Part shown: piece by piece, positions 50,587 to 62,400 of the stretch
Numbering within the stretch: position 1 is the stretch's first letter
How the letters are laid out: every line of letters starts with the position of its first letter
From: Prinia subflava
Taxonomy: Eukaryota > Chordata > Aves > Passeriformes > Cisticolidae
Reading direction: 5' to 3'
DNA: 64,000 nucleotides
Assembly: GCF_021018805.1 (NCBI RefSeq)
Contig: NC_086248.1
Coordinates: forward strand, 96,123,239-96,187,238
The notes under the pieces: model-generated
Told to the model about the DNA's origin: nothing
The model's input: only the letters and a program-made list of their open reading frames with translations
Databases searched by the model: none
Position numbers and translations under genes: made by a program

Positions 50587-53136
50587 CTTCTCTGTTTTAT
50601 TAATCGCCAGTCCCAGAGCTCAGCATCCCCTGAGGTTTGCTTACACTCCCTCTTCCTTTCTCTCTGAAGTTCACTACTTGGCAGCAGAGACACCCTCCAG
50701 GCTGCCTCTTTGGTATTTCACACGTCAGAGGGTTGAACCCTCCCCTCTGGACATTTCTGCTGCCCCTGGAAGCACTCACAAGTCTAATCCCTACATTTTA
50801 GGTTAAACTGGCTGAGAAATCCTTCACCCAGAAATATGAATAATAAAAACATGAGATTTGATGCCTATACACAGAACTTAATCTTTACAAGACACAAGTG
50901 AACAATTTTCAGTTCCTAACTACCATTTTTCTCAGCTTTTGAAATGCACCAAACTTGGGTCTGGTTTCATAAAGACTGAACAGAGGTTGTAAAATACAAT
51001 GAAGTCAAGGCAGCACTTAACCATAGGAACAAGTGACTTCAGAGATACTGCTGTTACCCACAAATCCAGGTATACATTCAGGACTATGAATGAGAAGAAA
51101 TTCAGGAGTGAATGAGGAAAAATTCTTTTAAGGCACCAGCACAACCTCAGATTGACTGTGATATTCTGATGTAATCCTGTACTTAAGCCAATTGATTTCT
51201 GTGGGTTTGATCCCACTTGACAGTAAACTGATTTAAAATGCATGAGACCTGTGCACACTTTCCCCTCTGGTGAATCAGAGCAAGCCCTTCTCATTAGGTA
51301 GGAATGCAGATGTTCGTACACACTGTACTCAGCCTGTGCTGGAGGTTGATGCTTCCTTAAATTTGCTCTTCCATAAACAGGACAAGGTAACTCTGATCAT
51401 AGCCACATGGAAAGGGAGCTATTTCTTTCATGCATGATTAAAAAAAATCTTCACAGCTTTGCCCACAGGATGGGGAAGAAAATTGATAGGAAAACCAAAT
51501 CTAGGGCACAGAATTCAAATCCAAAGACAACCATTGCAATCCAGTAAGAGTTACCACATTCAAGGTACAACACACAGGCTTGAAAACACAGTAGGCATAG
51601 GGCAATTTGCACAGGAATTTGACTCCACATTAGTGATCTGCTGGTCTGTCTCAGGTGTGAGTACTGTGGTGTCAGGACACAGCAAGATTCTTGCAGGACA
51701 TGAAAGAGCAATGCTCGGGACAGTTACACTAAAGCTGTGACTGTGCTCTTGTACTTGCTGACTGCAGCATGATAGTTCTAGCACCTGAGGAGATCATCCC
51801 CCACAGCAATCCTGCTTCCAGAGGTCACAGGAGAAAGCTGGAAGCACCACAGTGGATTAGCAGATTTTTCAGACATCAAGCTCCTCTTTATCTTCTCACT
51901 CTCCTTATCTCCACCCCAACCTCTGATGCTTTGTTGCACATTTCTTCCTCAAGAGTCTCAACTGCTGCAAGGCACACACATCTCCCACAGGAAGCTGAGG
52001 GGACAGAAGGAAATTACACGGGAGCTCTCACCAAGCTCCAGGGCTTCCAGCATTCAGCTTTTAAACTGCTTGTGTTGGGTTAATGATAAAAGCTCCTCTG
52101 CACACCCACAAAGGAACACAGGCAGACATTGGAAGGAAGGGGGAAGCCCAAGTTACACCCTGCTGGGATGCTCTCAGGGTCATCACAGGAGAGTCACCAG
52201 CCCATCACAGTCACCTTTACAAGTTCAGAGGGGGACAATGGCAGACAAGAAGCCAAATTAAAGACTCAAGGGAAGGGACACCATGTGTCTGGAAGGGAAG
52301 GGACACCTAGTTGCCTGCCAGGGCTGTCCCAGGACAGCTTTAGACCCATGTCTGGGCATGAACCCCAGTGAGGTGGACACTGGGAGCAAGTTTGGATCAT
52401 CTCTCACCTAAGGAGGGGTTGCTTCCCAGGGCTGGGGGACACCTTATGGGATGCTGGGCAAGAACATCTTGAAACTTCACAATCTAAATTAAAACAGTCC
52501 AAACCCAGTTGAAGATCTTCAACACAACTCCCTGACTATTACACAGTGAGGCAGCAGCATTCTCAGGGAGGCAGAGTAAATGAGCACTAGGGTTGGGAAT
52601 GATGAGTACTTGCCTTTAACAAAACATAGTTACAGCAAGTATTTCACTTAATGTTTAAGACATGTTGGATTAAAGACTTCTCACAAGACCCTTGTGAACC
52701 CAGAGCAAAATCCCAGATAAACACTGAGTTTTTAAAAGCACAGCTGTACTTATCCATAAGCTACTCTGCTGCTAAAGACATCTTTATTTCAATCCCAGAG
52801 GGAGGTTCAAACACTTCACCCTCCAGAATTCCACAGATCTGGCATTAAAACAGAAGTAGTACATGGGAACCATTTTGTTATTGTTTTCAAGCAAACTGGA
52901 ATTCTGGTTTGTGATAACACATCAACATTTGCTTCACAAACACAGCAACACTGCATATTTCAACTCATGGGCATGACTGCAAAAAAAAGTCTCTTCCAGC
53001 AGGTAGAGAATGTCTCTGTATTTCTGTGCCTCTGCTCTTTCAAGGTGTATTTGAAATCAACACTGTTTGCATTTCACACAAATATGAGAGTAACATTACA
53101 GAAATTCTTTGACATTATCAGTTGATTTATACTCAT
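50587..53136. other. Intergenic between TAF1A and HHIPL2
   Basis: 2.5 kb between the TAF1A poly(A) signal and the first HHIPL2 exon. It should contain the former HHIPL2 promoter, but I see no CpG island, TATA box with clear context, or additional exon. Confidence 0.5.
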
Positions 53137-53142
53137 TTTATT
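53137..53142 (-). terminator. poly(A) signal of TAF1A
   Basis: AATAAA on the minus strand about 160 nt past the TAF1A stop. It is the only canonical hexamer in that stretch, which implies a short 3' UTR. Confidence 0.7.
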
Positions 53143-53303
53143 ATAAAACAAATACAAACCAACATGGTTTTACATAAATATAGTAAAAAAAAAAGTCTAG
53201 TACTGTATCAATAGGGTCTGCCTAGAAGTTTTGGAGTAGCACCAACACAGAAGTCAGTTTTACAGAGAGGAAAAAGTACACCAAGAACCTTAAGGACACC
53301 TCA

Positions 53304-53446
53304 TCAAGGCTGAACAGAGGAATCTGGAGGACCAGATACTCTCAGGTAGACGAGATTGTGCCTGTTCATAAACTTCTTCAGCATCCGAAACCTTTTCAGC
53401 TGAGCTTTGCAGCCTTGGTGGGACACATATTTAAAGTATTTACAAC
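53304..53446 (-). CDS. TAF1A: TAF1A exon 10 (stop codon)
   Basis: Encodes residues 421-467 ([14 protein letters not shown] to the end) and a TGA stop. The acceptor is TTAG|GTTGTA. The protein runs about ten residues beyond the human C-terminal VNPRL-type ending, with a tail of prolines and serines. Confidence 0.95.
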
Positions 53447-56400
53447 CTAAGGAAAGAAAAAGACCCAACACTAAGTTATACCATGATACAAGCAAATACA
53501 AAATGCTTTCATTGTTTAAATAATATGCAAACAGCTAAGAAACTTTTCAGTAGTTAAAGGTATTAAACTCCAAGACATACTCATTAGAAACATAACTCCA
53601 GCACTAAATAATCTATCCTCACTTAGCCCAGCAAACTCTACATATATCTAAATGCCTGTTATCTTGCAAAATACTTTTTCTCTTTCATTTTTGCTCTGCA
53701 AATTAGATCAGAAAGTAAAATTTCACGAGTGTGAAAGCAGCACTGGTATCATACAATAATTTATTATACTGGAGAAGGAAAATAGAGGCTCACATTGACA
53801 CCATTAAGTACTGAAAATTCATTCAAGAAAATGTGAACTGGAATGATTTTATTAACCATCTGCAAATAAAAGGGAGATATCTGATACTACTGAAAGCAAA
53901 ACAAAAAATACCAAAGAGCTTCCAATATGAGAAACAATATGAAAAGCAGAAGAAAAAGTTATAAAAAAGCTGACAGTGAAGAAGTTGCCAATCAACCAGA
54001 AGTCCAAACCAGTGCACAAGCCACTATCTCCACACCATATTCCCATTCTCAATTTAGCAGCTGATTCTTGGCCTGATCCTCCCCTTGGTTTTGGCAGCAT
54101 TTCAAATCATGCCACTAAAGAAGTAATGATCTTCACCTTCTTACCAAACTGCTGATGGTTTTCATTCAAGCCCCTCCCTCCTCCTTCCTGCATTAGCACA
54201 TCCCCGTGGTCCTTAATGACCAGCTGACCCCCAGTATTGCTGAGACACTGCCTGGGCTGGCAGCCAGCAAGCAAACTCCCTGCAGTCCTCACAATATTCC
54301 CTCAGGAGGTGTTGTGCATTTTTGGAGTTATGGTTTGAAGGTCAAACCAGACAAATAGTATTGTGGCTGCTCAACAAGGCCAGATAAAACTGAATTCTAA
54401 ACCATGATAAGACCAGCTGCCTCACTGTTAAATATCAACCCAATTTAAACACCTTTCACGTTCAGCTCCAAAGACAAGAATCTTTTTTAGAAGAAAGAAG
54501 CTGCATTTCTTCCAGGCAGCAGATCAGCTGCATCCCATGTCATTAGGGCTAGAACGAGACATTATTTCTGTTCTATGCAGTGAAAACAAGAAACAAAATT
54601 TATACCTTTTCCCAGCAGGATTCCAGCCACCAGAGCTTTTTCATATGAAAGGTTTTTATTTTCCTGCCAATTCATTTTTGCCAAGTAACGGCTAAAGTGG
54701 AAGGCTGGCCACCAGTCCTTCCTGGAGTTCCACTCTTGCTTGATCCAGTCAAGATGCTTCTTAGAGCTGGGAAAAGGTTAAACAAGCCACAGAAAAGGTT
54801 AAATTGTGATGGAAAGATTATTAGGAGACACTGAATGTTATAAGCTTGCCACAAATCTCCCAAATTGCCAACCTAGACACACTGACTTTATACTGAAACC
54901 AAAACACTAATACAAGCATTTTTACATAAAACTAATGATTTTTTACTCCCTGGCAACACTTGTGAGGCTGGAAGTGAACTCTAGCAGTCATACCAAGCCT
55001 TGGCAATAAGAGAGATTATGGTGTAAAATGAAGCAAGCCTTTCACTTGTGTGCCAGTTTGTCAATAGTAGTATGGAAGTTTCTCCAGGTTTGTCAATAAA
55101 TGAGTAGTATGAAGGGATTGCTGTGTCCTGAGGAAAGGTTTGTGTTACTCCAGCCATACTCAAAGACTAACTTATCCCAAACAGTTATTACTGTTAGGCA
55201 GTAACACCCTCAAACCAAGCATTTCAGCAACACAAACTCCTTCCAGCCCCTCAAGGGAACCTACAAGAAACATGAAGAGGGAGTGTTTGCAAGGGTAGCT
55301 GGAGACAGGACAAGGAGGAATGGCTTTAAGCTGGTAAAGGACAGGTTTAGATTAGATATTAGGAAGAAATGCTTCACTCTGATGGTGAGGCCCTGGGTCT
55401 GATTTGCCCAATACAGTATTGGGTGAGTGGTGTCTCTCTGTCCTTCTCTCAAGCCATGAACACTTGGTCATATTTTCTCTCCCTGTCCAGTTGCAGAGGG
55501 CAGGGACAGAGCAGCTTTGGTGGGGGCCTGGCACCCAGCCATGGTCATCCCACTACACTGCTCCTTAATTCTAGGATTCTATGAAACTCTCTGCAACAGG
55601 GAAGGGACATTCCCATACAGTAACCAAGATGCCCAGTATATTTCAAGATACTCTGAAGTCGTGCATGAAAGGCACGAATGAAGGCAAAGTTAGAGCACAG
55701 AGGGTCACTGTGCCCAGTGCCCAAAGGTGGAGACTTGGCACATCTGTTTCAACACACGGCACCAGAGCTACTTACATTACAATCTGTTTCACCTGTCTTG
55801 CCAAACAGCTCCATGCTTTTGCATTTTCTTTCCAGCCAGCATAATCCAAGGCTGCAAAAATAACTTCTAGGCCCAGTCGACGTTTTTTTCTTTTCTCTGG
55901 AAAAAGATGAGGCTGATTAATTAATTACACAGATCAGGACAAACTCGTTAGTAAGACAAAAGTGAAAGGCACAGTTCTCCATTCTGCCCCCCTAAATGCT
56001 GGTACTTTAAACATAAGTTATGTTCATTGGTATAAGTTTCTTTAAAAACTCAAGATTGTTCTCATTAGTTACGGAAAGTTGGCAAATGTGTCACATATGA
56101 ACTGAAAAAGGAGGTTTCAGACAAAAGGTCTATTTTCCCACTCACAAAGAAGAATCATAGAATGGTTTGGGTTGGAGAAGACCTCAAAAATCATCAGGTT
56201 CCAAACCCCTGCCATGGGCAGGGACACCTTCCACTAGTCCAGGTTATTCAGAGCCCCATCCATCCTGCCTGAACACTTCCAGGGATGGGGCTATGGGAAT
56301 CCACAGCTTCTCTGGGCAACCTGTGCCAGTGCCTCACCACCCTGACAATCAAGAATTTCCTCCCCAAATCTCTTCTAAACCTCCCCCTGTCAGTTTAAAG

Positions 56401-59400
56401 CCATTAACCCTTATATCAGAACAACCTTTATTTATGCACATTTCACCAATCTGTTGACCTGTTGGTCAAGCCACAAGAAGACAGCTTGGAATACAATTGA
56501 TCATCATGGGAAAAAAATAGTCTTCAAACTGGAAGATTTTCCTACCAGCTTGAAGGTAATGCTCCCTTAAAGAGAAGGAAAATTTTGATGTTTGATCAGA
56601 AACAATGAACTAAAGAAGAGATCTATTCCAAGAAAAAAAAGAATAAATAAAACAGAGATCCCCAAAATGGAATGAAGACCTTGGAATTCGGAGCAAGGTG
56701 CCTAAAAAAAGTTATTTTTCAGATCCTGCCTGTGCCTTACAACAGTTTGCTTTGCTCAGCCTTTAAAATGAGAAAGACAGTTGTTTACACAAGTTTGTAA
56801 ATGACTGCTCATACATCCAACTAAGAGGTTATGGTGATTGGAAAGTTGGGATTTGAGTTGTTTTTTTGGGATTATTTCTTAAGAAACAAAACTACTTTCA
56901 AAAGCAGAAAGAGGGCTGTAGGGTAACCCGGAATAGTTTTCTGAAAGTAGCATAAATGAACAAATGTAAAGACTTACTTGATTTTTGAAGCATGGTATTA
57001 AAATCTGTCATTAGTTCATGTGAAGGAACAATATCATGCAATATCTGAAAAATAAAAGACAAAACCCAGACAGGCTATTTTGATGTGAAAGCTTTTGAAG
57101 ACTTCTACCTGACCAAGAAAAGCACGGGCTTCAGAGCTTTGAGTGCTTTTAGTTCAACAAATTAAGCAATCTGCTCCTTTGGTGCCTTTATTTAAAGAAT
57201 GGATCTCCAGGTTCATTTGGCACATCTGTGACACCATGGATAAATAAAATACCTTGATGGCTGCTGACAAACACTGCATGTGGCAAGTACACCATTCTGA
57301 AGGAGCAGCCCAAATCCATATCCAGTGCCCCCTTTTGTCAAGGCAATGTCATTTTGTGACTTTGTCTAGGACAGTTCTAGATCCCCTGTCCACTGCTCTG
57401 TGCACTGGATCAGTTTCTGGACTTATCAAACCACTTCTATGATTTATCTCTGTTCTATAAGAGACTCATGTCTAAAGCCACTGCTAAAATGCACCCAGGA
57501 GAACTTCATACAAATCTGCTACAGTTTCAAAGTCTAAAGCAACAAAACAGCATTACAAACCTGGTTTTAAACCACACTTGCACTAACAAAAGCCCATTAG
57601 TGACATCAAGTGGCCAAACACGGTTTGCAAGCAGTACCAAGGGCAAGGAAAGCAGGAATTTAAAAGCTTAACCCAACATAGTCTTGTCTGCCAACAACCA
57701 GCTGACATTAACTTTTAGCTTTAATGCACAGCTCACTGAAAAAAAGAAAAGAAAGTAATTGCTAGGCAGGATCAATATGTGAAAGAGCAGGCAGTTAATG
57801 ATTTGTACAATATTGTAAAGATCAAACAGTAAGAGAAATCAATGCATGCTATGCACAAAATTGCTGATACAGACTTCTGGAACCATGTGAATATGTTCTC
57901 TGAGCTTGCTTACTGACTTTAAGTGATATGATGTACCAGTTAAAGGCAAAACAAGAACTGGAATTCAAGGACAGTAAAGGATTCTGCTCCCTCCCACTAA
58001 CTTCCCTCTAACTCTCCACTTCCCACAAAGAATACAATGGGATAAGTAATGTTACAGAGCTGTCAGGCCACCACATGACTGACACAGATTGATATCTCCT
58101 AAGGGATACCTACCTTCAGTGCAGATACGAGGGATTTCTTCGATTCACCCTGCCTCTTGAGGAACTGATAGAGGTAGACATGAGCATTGGGGTTGGCAGG
58201 GAATTTGGAGTTGTAGGCATACTCATTTAACACTTGGCGGGCCTCGTTGTGGTCTCCATAGAACTCCAACAACTGCAAGTCAATTCTGTCATTAGTTTGT
58301 CAGATACAGGCAACCAAGCTCTCACAGCTAATTTTGGACTGCCACAGAGCCATCCAATAGCACAGTCTGTATCTGAGAGCACAGAAGATAATGCATATTG
58401 GATAATTACAGACCCGCCTGTCTTAGTTTTACTGGCTACTCTCAGCACAGAGAGGCAAGAATTCACACACAGAAGCCACTCTGGGAGAAAATGCCTTAAC
58501 ACCTATTTAATTGTCAAAGGATTACCAGTACTTGCTCACTGGAAAGAGATGCTGAAGGCACCTGCCACTTCTCTAAAGACAGAACTCAGCAGATGCCAGC
58601 ACCAAGGAGCAGCTTGGTCTGAATTCTTAAGACATGGTTAGAGAAGTCAGAGACTAGCAGTGTTTACAAAAAGTAGAAGATCTCTTTAAAATTATTAATT
58701 CTTAATTACAAATCCTAAGCAGATATTTAAAAAACCCAAACCGAAATACAGAGGGGCCACATATCTGGCATCTCTAACATTTCATATCTCCAGAGAAAAC
58801 ACTGCCCTGCCAAAAATCAGAGAAAGTGTTTTCAGGAATTTAAACTAAAGCAGCTATGCTCCAATTTCTGCAGCACCACAGAAACAAAACACGTAAACTG
58901 TTTGTCTATTTCTTTTTCTTGACAATGGACAGATAAAAGTTCTTTTTGTACTCTGTTCAGGCTCTGCAGCTCTACCAGTACAGTGTGCTCTACGTCAAAG
59001 CCAGTGACTTGCACATACAAATGTGTTGCTTTTGAAATACTTTGTTTTCACTCACACACACAGAAAATAGTCTGCATATGGGCCTCTTAATGAAAATTAG
59101 ACAGGGAAACAAAAGGAAGCCATGTGTAAAACATGCCCTTACATCCACGTAGCATTTCACAAAGATGTCCCAGACTCCAGGTATTTTAATAATCTCCTTC
59201 AAGTTCACTGCTGCCTTCCGGAAGTAACCGTGCATTTCCTGCTCAACAGCCAAGTCTGAAAATCCATCCTCACCTACCAAAACACAAAGGAGAATTGCAA
59301 AGTTATTAACTCTGCCAAGCACAGGGATCCTGACCTACTTCACCTAAGGGATGAGCACATCTTGCTAAGCAAGGACTCCAGTCAGAGAGCTTTTAAGAAA

Positions 59401-62400
59401 AGACTCCTCAGTATTGAAACAAGAAATTTTCACTGTTCCTCATTCAAATTTATAATCAATTTCAACCTATGGAGCACAATGAGTTGTACTCCAAGAGAAG
59501 AGGCTACCAGCACAAAATCCATAATCCAAATTCAACATCTGGTTTTCAGAGAAACAGAAGATCCAGTGTAAGTGATAAAACACTGCCAGTAAGTATCCAC
59601 AGAACCAGGTGTGACACACGTAGCAACTTCCACACCTTTAAGGAAACTGAAATTCAAACACAAGTGGTGAGGGCTTTCCCGCAGCAGGCAAGCATTTGCA
59701 CACCTATTAAGTCACTGCTTTAAGGGAATGCATGGGAATGCTGGACATGGGGAGAGAGTTCCAGAACAGAATCTCAGGGCACTTCAGAAGGTGCTCTTCT
59801 GGCAGCACCATCAGTGCTGATACAGAGTTCTGCAGCAGCCACACCATCACACACTGAAGTCTAGCAAAGGAAAAGGTGTCACTGCAAACCGTGGCATCTG
59901 CATGAGCAAGCAGAAGCTACAGCTCAATCCAGAAAACACTTACCATGCTCTAACAGGATGCTCTTCTGCTTAGACCAGCTGTAGTAGTCCAAGAGGCCCC
60001 TGTAAGCCTGAATCAGCTTCATTTCCTTGTCCTGAATGGCTGTTTGCTCTCCAAACCTCCAGCTTTCTGCCAGGGACAGGTTCTGGTAGGCTTCATCTAT
60101 TTGCCCATTACAGAGGAGATGAAAGACATGCTCCAAGCAGACCTGCAACCCAAAGAGTCCAAACCACAGCGTTTCACACTCAAATGCAGAGATTCTCAGC
60201 AATACAGCAAAGTTCTGCACACATGTGCACAGAAAGAGGAGACTTACTGACATCCATAAAATATTCCCAACACAGGTAATGAAGAATTAAAATTATTTGT
60301 GTTGTCTCAAACACCTGCTTGTCTTTAACAAGTGCTGTACCTGTTTCAGAAGATCCAAAAATGACCTGAGGAAACCCAGCTGGGCTGCATTTGCTGATTT
60401 TTCAGAGCACCTGAAAGAGGGATGTCCTACCACCCTACCATGTTGATTTGGTATCATAAGATAAAAGCCTAAACCTTCAGTTAGCTCCACAAAACCCTTG
60501 CAGGGAAATTCTTTTGAAAACCCTTAAGAACATAATAAAATACAGAAGCACCATCCCAAAAGAGAAACAGACAAGGAAACCAAAACAATACAGGTTTGAA
60601 TGAGGCACCACAGGAAAAAAAAACATAAAAAAAACCTTACAGCTGTGTGACACAGGTGTGCACAATATACAATTTTATAATCAGATTAGCTACTCAAAAG
60701 TGAGAGGGTAATGAGGCAAAATTTAAGTACAAATGTTTAGTAGGAGCACACTGTTCAAACTGAAGACTGGAAATAAAACTTGGCAGGTAATTACTTGTAT
60801 CTACATGTCATTGGGACATGCATGAAAATGAATTTGACTGTTTTAAATTCAAATGAAAAGTTTAATTAAAAGGTTTTTAAGCACTTCTAAGGACTGAGAA
60901 CATGCATCTGTGATCAAACATACAGACCAAATGAGACAAGGTTAGGTATAAAATAACCTTCAAATACACAATTGGTAATTCAAATGTTGGGTTTGAGGTT
61001 TTTGTTTTTTGACACTAATGTCAGTAATACATTTCAAAAGAGATTTGGAATGTAAGTGTTCAGGTAAATGTGAAAAATCATCAGGGCTGCTTTATGTACA
61101 CTCACCTTCAAGTACCTTTTTACTCCTAAAGTTTTCATCTGTTCCATGAAACAGTTGAACTCTTTCATGCTGCTTTGGGAATGATGCCACAAAATTTCAG
61201 TTCCTATTCTCCAAATCATCTATTAATGGGGAGAAAGAAAATCAAAACCAACCTTAGTACAAAAATGGCAACAGATACCACATATACAGTCTAATCAAAC
61301 TTACTGTAGGAAAATGTACATGTGAACTGTAAATAAAAAATACTACAAAGCACTAGCTACTGCTCTAGGAACCTACCTACTCCTCCAGTGGGACTTTTAG
61401 AGTCGTTCAGTGGGTGGTTCAGAATGGCTCATTATAAATGCAGCACTCCAGGAGAGCTTATGGAAGCTGCACACCAGAGGGTTCCTCCTCCCTTACTGAA
61501 ACATTCTGTTCTTCTTTGATACAACCCCCCTAACACACCAGGAATACACAGCTCTTCGAACTCCACACAAAGATTATTTCCAAGCTGATGTAGCTCCCCA
61601 ACTGCATGCACTTGTTTCCAAGGTCTGCAAGCTAGCCAGTTTCAAGTACTCCATTTATTCAAAAGCTCTGATCTTTTCCCTCCACCTGCTTCCATCTCAA
61701 CGCCTGCAAGGAGATTTGCAGCTCCTGGAAGAGCTGTAACAACCTAAATAAACCACCAACTCGCAAACAGATTCTGACTGATGGCATGCCAGAAACAAAC
61801 ACATTTACTGCTTCTCCATTTTAGAAGACTACTTGGGCTTTTCACAGATAAACTGTTGAGGGAGTAAACTTATGCAAAGTCAAGTTCTCTTCTGTTGTGT
61901 CAAGGAGCTATTTAAAATAAAAACCAAGCCTGTGATTAGCTAATTAAGGCAGATATTGGTCCTGAAGTACACAGATGCTGCTTTGCCAGTATTTTTTCAA
62001 CTGCAAAAGAACCCAGGTAAGGGATATGGGCTTACCTCTGATGGCCCAATGTGTTCTCTGGAATAATCCTTCTCTAGTGACTCGACATAGCAGCTCAGGA
62101 ACTCTGCAGCTCTTTTCCACTGCTTTTGGAGCAAGGCATCCTGAATGTAACTTAAACATGCTTCCTTGCTCTTCTTGAAGTTTGACTTGTGTTCATTGGA
62201 AGATACTAAACAAACAAAAAACAAACAAAAATCAACCAAGCCCACAGCTGTCACAGCCCCTATTCACACAGCCACATGCTCTCCATTTCAGCGTCTTTCC
62301 TGTGTGGACACTACAGAGAGTCATCTTAAGCTCTGTGGTTTTGAAAATAAACACATCTGTTAGTCCACAGGGAAGCAAGACTATGGGAAAAGCTGGAAAT

